NCBI RefSeq assembly: GCF_900637655.1
Contig: NZ_LR134384.1
Coordinates: forward strand, 1,178,001-1,242,000
Length of the DNA: 64,000 bases
Source: Segatella oris
GTDB lineage: Bacteria > Bacteroidota > Bacteroidia > Bacteroidales > Bacteroidaceae
Reading direction: 5' to 3'
A program made the position numbers and the translations under genes. The notes beneath the pieces were generated by a model. It was not told the DNA's origin and made no database searches. It saw only the letters and a program-made list of their open reading frames with translations. Positions 11,253 through 18,680 of the stretch are shown in pieces. Each line of letters starts with the position of its first letter. The stretch's first letter is position 1.

Positions 11253-13124
11253 ATGAAGAAAATAATTTTCAGTTTAGCATTATTTCTGTCGGCGATGACA
11301 TCCTTAGCATCGACAAATATTGACCGCATAGAGCCTGCCAACTGGTTTGTGGGCATGAAAAACAGCTCGCTTCAGCTGATGGTTTATGGCAAGAATATCC
11401 GCAATTCGCGTGTCAGTGTAGACTATCCCGGAGTGAAAATCGACTCTCTTGTGCGCCTTGACTCACCCGACTATCTGCTCGTTTATCTGAATATCGGCGG
11501 AGCAAAGCCCGGAGAAATGATGCTCAACTTCAACGGAAAGAAAGTGAAGTATCCCCTGCAAGCACGCGAAATGAGCGGCGATAAGCGCATGGGTTTCACC
11601 AATGCAGATGTGCTCTATATGCTCATGCCCGACCGTTTTGCCTCGGGGCGTGGCATCACGAAACCTTTGAAGGGCATGAACCCCTATGTCGTAGACCGTT
11701 CAAAGCCGAGTCTTCGTCATGGTGGAGACCTTGAAGGCATTCGCCGCCACTTGGATTATTTCAATCAATTGGGCGTCACAGCCCTGTGGTTTACGCCTAT
11801 TTTGGAAAACGATGCGCCTGATATTAATGATTACAACAACTATCATGGCTATGATACCACAGACTATTATCGTGTTGACCCACGTTTCGGAACCAATGAA
11901 GATTACCGTCGCCTTATTGCCGAAGCACATGCCAAAGGCTTGAAAGTGGTCATGGATATGATTTTCAATCATTGTGGTTTCGATCATCCTTGGGTAAAAA
12001 ACATGCCGTCAAAAGATTGGTTCAATGCCCCCGAGTGGTTGAAAGAGGGTGAGAAAGTTTATCTGCAAACCAGCTATAAGCTTACGCCTGTGCTCGACCC
12101 CTATGCCTCTGAAGTGGATAAAAGAGAGACCGTTGACGGTTGGTTTGTAAAGACCAAACCTGATTTGAACCAGCGAAATCCTCACGTGATGACCTATCTT
12201 GTCCAGAACAGTATATGGTGGATAGAGACCGTTGGCATTGACGGCATCCGCATGGACACATATCCTTATGCTGACAGAAAGGCCATGTCGCAGTGGATGA
12301 AAGCCCTTGATGAGGAATATCCCAACTTCAATACCGTCGGAGAAATATGGGTTACGGAGCCTGCCTACACCGCAGCATGGCAGAAAGACTCGCGACTTTC
12401 AACCGTCAACAGCTATCTTAAGACCGTCATGGACTTCAGCTTTTACGACAAGATCAATCTTGCCAAGAGCGAAGAAACTGATGATTGGTGGAAAGGACTC
12501 AATCGAATATACAACAGTCTGTGTTATGATTACCTCTATGAGAACCCTTCAAGCGTGATGGCTTTCATCGAAAACCACGACACCGACCGTTTCTTGGGCG
12601 AGGGAAAAGACACTCTTGCCTTGAAGCAGGCCCTTGGGTTGTTGCTCACTATCAATCGCATTCCTCAATTGTATTATGGCACAGAAGTGTTGATGAATGG
12701 CACGAAGACCGTCACCGACGGTGATGTGCGCCGCGATTTCCCCGGAGGTTTTGCGGGCGATAAGCACAATGCATTCACTGCCGAGGGGCGAACGAAAGAA
12801 GAAAATGCCATGTTCAACTGGCTCAGTCGCCTTTTACATTGGCGTCAAGGCAATGAAGTTATCTGCAAAGGCAAGCAAATCCAGTTCATTCCCTATAAAG
12901 GTGTCTATGTCGTTGCACGCCAATATCAGGGCAAGACCGTGCTGACCATCCTCAATGGAAAGCGTGCAGCAGTTGAAATGGACCTCTCGCGCTATGCTGA
13001 AGTCATTGGAAATCAAACCGAGGCCCGTGATGTTGTCACGGGCAAGACCGTTAAACTCGGTGACGTGTTGAGGCTGAAACCGCGTGAAACGATGATTGTT
13101 GAAATGTCTTCCAGTGCTTCTTAA
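11253..13124 (+). CDS. susA: GH13 neopullulanase/alpha-amylase, SusA-type
   Basis: It degrades maltooligosaccharides or pullulan in the periplasm. 623 residues with a signal peptide ending near LASTNIDR. An N-terminal Ig-like domain (about 22-110) resembles that of SusA/neopullulanases. The barrel begins at DVLYMLMPDRFASG. The catalytic Asp is in DGIRMDTYPYAD (about 333), the acid/base Glu in VGEIWVTEP (about 364) and the third acid in ENHDTDRF (about 441). GNEVICKGKQ is near the C-terminal sandwich. It is the last gene of the alpha-glucan run and is followed by a strong hairpin at 13175-13217. Confidence 0.92.
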   Translation: MKKIIFSLALFLSAMTSLASTNIDRIEPANWFVGMKNSSLQLMVYGKNIRNSRVSVDYPGVKIDSLVRLDSPDYLLVYLNIGGAKPGEMMLNFNGKKVKYPLQAREMSGDKRMGFTNADVLYMLMPDRFASGRGITKPLKGMNPYVVDRSKPSLRHGGDLEGIRRHLDYFNQLGVTALWFTPILENDAPDINDYNNYHGYDTTDYYRVDPRFGTNEDYRRLIAEAHAKGLKVVMDMIFNHCGFDHPWVKNMPSKDWFNAPEWLKEGEKVYLQTSYKLTPVLDPYASEVDKRETVDGWFVKTKPDLNQRNPHVMTYLVQNSIWWIETVGIDGIRMDTYPYADRKAMSQWMKALDEEYPNFNTVGEIWVTEPAYTAAWQKDSRLSTVNSYLKTVMDFSFYDKINLAKSEETDDWWKGLNRIYNSLCYDYLYENPSSVMAFIENHDTDRFLGEGKDTLALKQALGLLLTINRIPQLYYGTEVLMNGTKTVTDGDVRRDFPGGFAGDKHNAFTAEGRTKEENAMFNWLSRLLHWRQGNEVICKGKQIQFIPYKGVYVVARQYQGKTVLTILNGKRAAVEMDLSRYAEVIGNQTEARDVVTGKTVKLGDVLRLKPRETMIVEMSSSAS

Positions 13125-13825
13125 ACCTACTTGAGCATGCAGTAGCCATGCCAAGAGCATGCTGATGATTTCACAAGCCTGCGCAGCCTTTCCGCTCGTG
13201 GAGGGTGGCGCAGGCTTCATTCGCTTGTGAAAGTGAAAGCTGATGGAGGGGAAAAAGGCGGTTTTCTTGCATTTTGTTTTTTTAACAAAAAACTCAGAAA
13301 ACCTTACAAAAGAAAAGGCGATGCCAAGTTGTTGCTTTTCTCTCAACGGGCAATTTCTATCTTGTTGGGTTGCAGTTTCATTCATTTTGCAATCTGTTTC
13401 CTATCAGATTGGCTTGCAACATGACTTGTTTCATCAGGCGAAATGACGCAGAATACATGATGGAATCAGTTGTTTTGCTCGCTTTCTCCTTATGTTTCCT
13501 CTTCCTTTCAATCTGTGTAAAAGAAAAAGGGAAAGCCTTTTCAGACTTTCCCCTGATGCAAATATACACTTTTAAAAAGGCAAATGCAAATCCGTTGTGA
13601 ATTACTTTTACACAAGAGTTCATTTTCCTTTTGAGTTCATCTCTGTTGTGACAGTCTTTGTCCTGCGGGATGTTTGCAGGGTGGATTTCTCGGATTGCAG
13701 GTTTCAAAGCTTCTTTTAACCGTGAAATTCCCAACGATAAATGGGTTATATCTTGCTGTATGAAACTGCTGTTTCTATTGTTCTGTTCGATTTAACATCT
13801 TTTTTTTTTTTTTTATATAAAATCT
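13125..13825. other. Intergenic region after the alpha-glucan block
   Basis: No convincing gene. It holds a GC-rich hairpin (13175-13217), a weaker inverted repeat GGGAAAG/CTTTCCC near 13529-13552, and a 15-base T homopolymer at 13800-13814 shortly before a good promoter. The open frames in this stretch have biased, unconvincing composition. Confidence 0.5.
13175..13217 (+). terminator. Probable terminator of the alpha-glucan operon
   Basis: AAGCCTGCGC at 13175-13184 pairs exactly with GCGCAGGCTT at 13208-13217. It lies 50 bases after the susA stop. The stem is strong but the following T-content is modest. Confidence 0.5.
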
Positions 13826-13856
13826 TTTGTGATGTCAATAGATGTGAATACCTTTG
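13826..13856 (+). promoter_or_regulatory. Bacteroidota promoter of the surface-protein cassette
   Basis: TTTG at 13826-13829, a 19-base spacer and TACCTTTG at 13849-13856 match the housekeeping consensus fully. A 15-base T tract lies 11 bases upstream of the -33 element. The predicted transcript starts near 13863 and gives a leader of about 145 bases before the 721-aa gene. Confidence 0.75.
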
Positions 13857-13899
13857 CCGCAAAATCATTTGTATTCATAAGGATCTATGTAACAACATA

Positions 13900-13962
13900 A
13901 TGTTGGAGAATAAAACAATTATCAGTGGCAATGATGAGAACGCACCTATGGGTGAACTGTAG
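13900..13962 (+). CDS. Possible 20-residue leader ORF
   Basis: ATG at 13900 to TAG at 13960-13962 encodes MLENKTIISGNDENAPMGEL. It falls wholly inside the predicted leader downstream of the 13826-13856 promoter and 47 bases before the 721-aa gene. There is no homology I can name. It could be a chance frame. Low confidence. Confidence 0.2.
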   Translation: MLENKTIISGNDENAPMGEL

Positions 13963-14009
13963 CATTAAATACCGCACAAATCTAAATAAAAAATAATGTA
14001 ATATAAGAA

Positions 14010-16175
14010 ATGAAACGTAAGTTAATTGTAAAGAGAGTTATTGTGCTTGTCTTTTTCTTGGCTCTGTTTTCCAAAATATATGCACAGGGACAAGATCATA
14101 AACATGAATGGGTTGGTAACAGCATTGAGTCGATAGTCACAGCTACTGATCCCGACATGAAAACTGTTTATCTTTATAATGTTGGTACACATAAGTTTAT
14201 CAATGCCGGAAGTTATTGGGCAACTGTGACCATTGGCTATAATGTTGGTATGGCACTGCATATTAAAAAGTCGGAGAAAGTATCTGGTTGGTATTGTATA
14301 ACGGGGGATACAAAGACAACAGAAGGCTCTACCTTGGCTTGGGGGCGTAAGAAAGATACTCCTGGACAAAGTAACCCTATCAATTATAATCATGTGTATG
14401 TAGACCGGGGAAATAAGGAAGTTGTTAATGGAATTGTTGATTGGTGTTTTACAAAAGTGCCTCGTGAAAGTAAAACCTATACTATACATTGCAACAATGA
14501 TGAACATCTTTTTTGGCCGGATAAAGATATGTATGGTGACATCTATCTACAATTAGAAGCTTCTGTTGCTGACCGTTTAGAGATGAAATATCCTCATTAT
14601 GTTTTACCTTCAGATCGCAATGCACAATGGAAGATTGTTACTTTGAAAGACCTTAAGGAGGCATTTAAGGATAAATTCGCGTCTGATGAAAAACCTGCTG
14701 ATGCCACATTCCTTATTCGTGATCAGAACTTTAGTCGAAGCCATACAGAAATAAAAAAATGGGAAATTAGCGGTGGATTAACTGAAAAATTTAAGTCAAA
14801 AAACAATAGTTTCTTTTCAGAAAGTGGAACCTATTATGTAGGTATCGGTTCACCAAGTAGTGATTATTATCAAGCTAAGTATGCCTCACGTTGGGTGGCT
14901 ACAGTCCGTAATATCGGAGACCATACTCATGCAAATGGCACAGTAACTCAAAAGGTTCAGATCTTGAAGAAAGGTTGGTATATCCTTTCTTGTGATGGCT
15001 TTTATAATGCGACTAACGGTAGTTCAATGAAATCTTTTTTCTTTGCTAAGGTTGAAGGGGATAATAGAGGAAGTAGCAATGTATCTGCAGAACTCAACGT
15101 GTTTAATCGTGATTTTGACTATACAGTGGAAGAACTCAAAAAGACATATGGCTCTGCTGACACTATAATAGAAAGCCCCTATGTAAAGGCCGGCAGGGTT
15201 TTCAATGAGGGAAAGTATCAGAATTCACTCATCGTCTATGTGCCTTACAATAATGCTACGTTAGATATCGGTGTAGAAGTCAAAGGTTCTAATCGAGAAC
15301 TTGACCTCACAGCATTTGATAATTTCCAGTTGCAGTATTGTGGAGACCGAGATATAGTGCTCGATGAAAGCCAGACTGATGTGACTTATATCAACAAGCA
15401 GGTGGAGGCAAACGTAGCAAAGACGCTTATTTTAAAGCGCAAAATGACTCCATATCGGTGGAATTCCATCACGCTTCCGGTTGCACTTACAGCTGCACAA
15501 TTCAAGAGAGCATTTGGTCGTCATGCAGAGCTTTCAGAGTTGAAAGGGCAGGATGAAAATCTTTCCTCACGTATTGTTTTCACACCGGTAAGTCTTGAGA
15601 ACAATGATGCTGTTGTTATCTTGCCTAATAAACTTTATATCATGAAGCCTACACTTAAAGCAAACGTGACCTTTGGAGATTATGAAAAGAATATTGACGG
15701 TTATGGAAAAATCAAGGTTTATGCTCCTTATTATCAGATTAATAACGTTTCATTGACAGCGACAACGACGGGAGAGTTTAAAGAACAACCAAAGTATTCG
15801 ACTACGGTTGACGGCAGATTGGTGTTCTGTGGTACACAGGTGAAACGCGCTTCTGATTATGTCCCAAAGTATTCTTATGTGCTTGGTGCGAATGATGGCA
15901 AGTGGCATTATCTCCTAAAAGACCATCCGATCCTCGGTTTCCGCTGTTGGATTGCCACGGGATCAGCAGGTTTAGCTAAGCAGATGACATTCTCTATCAA
16001 TGGTGTTGTAGACAATACGACGGGGATTAATCAGACTATAGTCGATGATCAACGACCTCAAAATGCCGATATCTATACGGTCAATGGGCAGTTGGTACGT
16101 GCTGGTTCGTCTTCGATAGAAGGCTTGCCAAAGGGCATTTATATTGTGAATGGAAAGAAACTTGTGGTTCGTTAA
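14010..16175 (+). CDS. Secreted protein of unknown function with T9SS type A-like C-terminal tail
   Basis: 721 residues. A signal peptide (hydrophobic LIVKRVIVLVFFLALFSKI, cleavage near IYAQ) marks export. The first 200 residues, with WVGNSIES and VYLYNVGTHKFINAG, hint at a trefoil- or lectin-like fold, which I cannot confirm. The middle is beta-rich and unrecognised. The last 45 residues (DIYTVNGQLVRAG, LPKGIYIVNGKKLVVR) have the form of the Bacteroidota C-terminal sorting domain used by type IX secretion. It heads a run with two small acidic proteins and a fimbrillin-like lipoprotein, so a surface or adhesive role is inferred. Base composition is more AT-rich than the enzyme genes before it. 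Confidence 0.7.
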   Translation: MKRKLIVKRVIVLVFFLALFSKIYAQGQDHKHEWVGNSIESIVTATDPDMKTVYLYNVGTHKFINAGSYWATVTIGYNVGMALHIKKSEKVSGWYCITGDTKTTEGSTLAWGRKKDTPGQSNPINYNHVYVDRGNKEVVNGIVDWCFTKVPRESKTYTIHCNNDEHLFWPDKDMYGDIYLQLEASVADRLEMKYPHYVLPSDRNAQWKIVTLKDLKEAFKDKFASDEKPADATFLIRDQNFSRSHTEIKKWEISGGLTEKFKSKNNSFFSESGTYYVGIGSPSSDYYQAKYASRWVATVRNIGDHTHANGTVTQKVQILKKGWYILSCDGFYNATNGSSMKSFFFAKVEGDNRGSSNVSAELNVFNRDFDYTVEELKKTYGSADTIIESPYVKAGRVFNEGKYQNSLIVYVPYNNATLDIGVEVKGSNRELDLTAFDNFQLQYCGDRDIVLDESQTDVTYINKQVEANVAKTLILKRKMTPYRWNSITLPVALTAAQFKRAFGRHAELSELKGQDENLSSRIVFTPVSLENNDAVVILPNKLYIMKPTLKANVTFGDYEKNIDGYGKIKVYAPYYQINNVSLTATTTGEFKEQPKYSTTVDGRLVFCGTQVKRASDYVPKYSYVLGANDGKWHYLLKDHPILGFRCWIATGSAGLAKQMTFSINGVVDNTTGINQTIVDDQRPQNADIYTVNGQLVRAGSSSIEGLPKGIYIVNGKKLVVR

Positions 16176-16193
16176 ACGGTAAAGGATAGCAAA

Positions 16194-16406
16194 ATGAAGA
16201 AAAAAGAATATATAATCCCTAAGATAGAAGTAACCCATATTGATGCGGAAGAAATGCTCCACCTCCCCGGAGCATCCCGCTTTGATAATAATGGTGACGG
16301 AAAAGACGATACTTTTCCTGTGCTTCCAGGCTTGGATGACGATGATGATGCCATTGGTGCTAAGCCTAACCCATGGGGCACATGGGATCAAAATAATTGG
16401 GAATAG
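16194..16406 (+). CDS. Small acidic protein, paralogue 1 (unknown function)
   Basis: 70 residues: a lysine-rich start (MKKKEYIIPKIEV), a DAEEML segment, then an acidic tail with LDDDDD and tryptophans near the end (WGTWDQNNWE). It has no signal peptide or membrane segment. It aligns with the protein at 16602-16817 (YI.P....V...DA....L then a D-rich tail), so the two are paralogues. AAAGGATAG just upstream may aid ribosome binding. A strong terminator hairpin overlaps its stop codon. I know of no established function; similar small proteins seem common in Prevotella. Confidence 0.7.
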   Translation: MKKKEYIIPKIEVTHIDAEEMLHLPGASRFDNNGDGKDDTFPVLPGLDDDDDAIGAKPNPWGTWDQNNWE

Positions 16407-16433
16407 GCTGTTTGCCTATTCCTTTTGCTTTTT
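16400..16433 (+). terminator. Intrinsic terminator overlapping the end of the first small acidic gene
   Basis: GGAATAGGC at 16400-16408 pairs perfectly with GCCTATTCC at 16414-16422 around a 5-base loop, followed by a T-rich TTTTGCTTTTT. The stop codon TAG (16404-16406) is inside the stem. Confidence 0.75.
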
Positions 16434-16601
16434 AATAGTCTAATCTCCCCATACGTTTTTTTGCGTTTATCGAAAGTCCTTTGTAAATAGTTTCTTTTAA
16501 GATAAGGTATAATAAAAGTTCTTTTATTGCGTTTTTGCGCATATAAGGTGAGGAAAAAGAATAATGAATACAGTCCTTTGTGACTGAAGAAAATAGCGAA
16601 C
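16407..16601. other. AT-rich spacer before the second small acidic gene
   Basis: About 195 bases with the terminator above and a short inverted repeat CAGTC/GACTG at 16570-16585 just before the next start. No consensus promoter is obvious, although transcription must restart here or read through. Confidence 0.4.
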
Positions 16602-16817
16602 ATGGAAAAGAAAGAAAAATTAGAGAAGGCGGTTAAACTTTATATTACGCCTGTTTCGGTTGTAATGAATGTTGATGCGGGGTGTCAACTGTTGAGTGGA
16701 AGTGTCCATGGTGACCATCAGTCAGCCGATGATGACGATGCTTATGCAAAGCAATATGACTGGGGATTGCAGGATAATGATGAGAATGATTGGGACAAAG
16801 AAGATGAATCGTATTAA
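16602..16817 (+). CDS. Small acidic protein, paralogue 2 (unknown function)
   Basis: 71 residues beginning MEKKEKLEKAVKLYITP, then VVMNVDAGCQLLSGS and a very acidic tail (SADDDDAYAKQ, WDKEDESY). It shares the arrangement of the protein at 16194-16406: a basic start, Y-I-x-P, a valine-rich strand, a DA motif, a leucine and a D/W-rich tail. The LLSGS segment loosely recalls a leader-peptide cleavage region, but no processing enzyme is adjacent. Its stop lies 22 bases before the start chosen for the lipoprotein gene, so the two are probably co-transcribed. Function unknown. Confidence 0.7.
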   Translation: MEKKEKLEKAVKLYITPVSVVMNVDAGCQLLSGSVHGDHQSADDDDAYAKQYDWGLQDNDENDWDKEDESY

Positions 16818-16839
16818 AGAAAGAAGCGAACTTAAGATC

Positions 16840-18471
16840 ATGATGAATAAGAATTTGTTTTTTACAGCTTGCCTGTTTGCCTCCGGTTTACTTGTCGGTT
16901 GCTCTTCAGAAAGTACAGGCAGTGAGAAAGGTGGTAGTGAAAAGGAGACAGAACACTTGGCTGTTTTCTCGACTGAAGATGCCGTTGTATCGGCAAAGCC
17001 CACTATAACGCGTACTACAGGGGTGTATAATGGCCATGCGATAGATTTCTCTTGGACGCCAAGTGATAAGTTGTGGATTCATGACGGTATGAGCTTGATT
17101 AAGAATACCAGCGATAATATTACTGGTGTTCAAGCCTCAGCGAAGTTCTATTATGACCGTGCTTTTAATAAACCTTCTTATCCCGTACGCTTCACGGGTA
17201 CGGATGCTTCAGCGGGAGATAAGGTGACTATCGCTGCAAATCAGACACAGGCACAGCCAAACAACGCTGCCCATATCGGAAAGGATGGCGATTGTGGTAC
17301 GGCAACGGCTACACCTGTAGGCGGTATCTATAAGTTTCGGTTGATGCATAAGGCAGCTTATGTCACTTTTACTCCTTGGTATGGAAAGGAAGAATTGGCT
17401 TCGACGGTCTCTGTAACGGCAATCAAACTGACCATTGATGCAGCCTCAAATGCCGGTAAGAACATTGCCGGTACTTTTAATTTCGATGATAGTGGTTTAG
17501 GTACATTGCACTCCAATGGTACTAACAGTATTACACTTGAGCTTACGAATGGCTTTCCTGTGCCCAAGGCTGCAGACTATACAAAGAATGCAGCCACAAT
17601 GGTTGTGTGTCCGGGAACTTATAATAAGGTGACGATAGCATATACTTTGAAAGATACAAAGACAGGGGTGACGGGTATAGTGAGCCAAACTTTTCCAACA
17701 ATGACATTCAATGCCGGTAAGAACCGCCCTATAGGTAAAAATGAATTAGGCATGAATAACTATAAGCCTAACTATTATCAGTGGGATGCAGGAAAGCCTT
17801 ATTGGGATGGATATACAGGAACTATCCCTGTAGTTAATGGCGAAGGAGGATATTATACGCCAGGTTCTGGTAATGATAGGTATATGAACAGTAACCCAAA
17901 TGCATTTGAGGGCAATAACAGTTGTGCATCAGTTCCGAATGTAAACGAGGCTCTCCTCTATAGCTTCTGTGGCGAAACCTGCTGGGATGGAAACCTTGTT
18001 TGGACGATGAATAAGCATTTATACAAGGGTGGTATGTGGTTTCAGAAGTTAAATAAAATATCATCAGGGGGACACACTGGATTTACACATCCTGTAACTA
18101 ATATCTATCAATGGAGTAACAACTACATTCCGAGTAGTAGTAATACCTATTGGAATAGCTGGTCTGAAGGTGATGAAGGTAATGTAAGTGCAGGTGCTTG
18201 GACGAAAGATGTTACAAAACAAGGAAAGCCCACTAATATAGAGAACTATTTCTTCCTTCCAGCAATGGGATATCTTAACAAGAATGGAATGTTGGTATTG
18301 GGTGATAACGATAAGTATGGATATTATGGTTCATATTGGACTTCCAATGGTGTGAATTTAGGTTATCAAGCACTTTCATTACATTTTAATGACAAGAAGG
18401 TTGGTGTAAATGTTGATGTTCGTCTTTGGGCTTACCCTATATTCGATGCTGTTACCTATCAATTGAAATAA
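16840..18471 (+). CDS. Fimbrillin-like surface lipoprotein
   Basis: About 543 residues from the start MMNKNLFF at 16840. A lipoprotein signal ends LLVGC, followed by a Ser/Gly/Glu-rich linker. The N-terminal half (TRTTGVYNGHAIDFSWTPSDK onward, SYPVRFTGTDA, YKFRLMHKAAYVTF) follows the Bacteroidales fimbrillin-like (FimA/Mfa-type) beta-sandwich pattern. The C-terminal half (VNEALLYSFCGETCW, FFLPAMGYLNKNG, GSYWTSN) resembles the FISUMP-type repeat region of surface proteins. The open frame continues upstream into the small acidic gene, but a signal peptide exists only from 16840 (or 16804). It is followed by a strong terminator at 18510. Likely a cell-surface adhesin or fimbrial tip-like protein. 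Confidence 0.7.
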   Translation: MMNKNLFFTACLFASGLLVGCSSESTGSEKGGSEKETEHLAVFSTEDAVVSAKPTITRTTGVYNGHAIDFSWTPSDKLWIHDGMSLIKNTSDNITGVQASAKFYYDRAFNKPSYPVRFTGTDASAGDKVTIAANQTQAQPNNAAHIGKDGDCGTATATPVGGIYKFRLMHKAAYVTFTPWYGKEELASTVSVTAIKLTIDAASNAGKNIAGTFNFDDSGLGTLHSNGTNSITLELTNGFPVPKAADYTKNAATMVVCPGTYNKVTIAYTLKDTKTGVTGIVSQTFPTMTFNAGKNRPIGKNELGMNNYKPNYYQWDAGKPYWDGYTGTIPVVNGEGGYYTPGSGNDRYMNSNPNAFEGNNSCASVPNVNEALLYSFCGETCWDGNLVWTMNKHLYKGGMWFQKLNKISSGGHTGFTHPVTNIYQWSNNYIPSSSNTYWNSWSEGDEGNVSAGAWTKDVTKQGKPTNIENYFFLPAMGYLNKNGMLVLGDNDKYGYYGSYWTSNGVNLGYQALSLHFNDKKVGVNVDVRLWAYPIFDAVTYQLK

Positions 18472-18509
18472 AATAATTTTCATTCCATGCGGGATGAAGA
18501 ACTTTATAC

Positions 18510-18550
18510 ATCGGGCATTGTTAGTAATTATGGCAATGCCCGATTTTTAT
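18510..18550 (+). terminator. Intrinsic terminator after the fimbrillin-like gene
   Basis: ATCGGGCATTG (18510-18520) pairs perfectly with CAATGCCCGAT (18534-18544), followed by TTTTTATTT. It separates the surface cassette from the arabinan-locus regulator. Confidence 0.85.
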
Positions 18551-18623
18551 TTGCATAGCTGTTTTGGTCAAACCATATTCTTATGTTATGCAAGAAAATC
18601 GCTGATGTCTCATTGTTTTTTGC

Positions 18624-18631
18624 TATCTTTG
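18624..18631 (+). promoter_or_regulatory. -7 box of the propeller/AraC regulator promoter
   Basis: TATCTTTG is a perfect TANNTTTG, 50 bases before the regulator ATG. No well-spaced TTTG is seen upstream. Confidence 0.55.
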
Positions 18632-18680
18632 CATGACTGAATAGTTTAATTAACCAATATCGGGGAAAGAGAATACCTGC

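Noticed and set aside
13741..13962. 73-codon frame upstream of the 721-aa gene
   Set aside because: It runs through the T homopolymer and the promoter itself. Only the last 20 codons could be translated.
16194..16817. Small acidic proteins as substrates of the radical SAM enzyme at 63547
   Set aside because: They lie 47 kb apart, with no shared promoter motif or other link.
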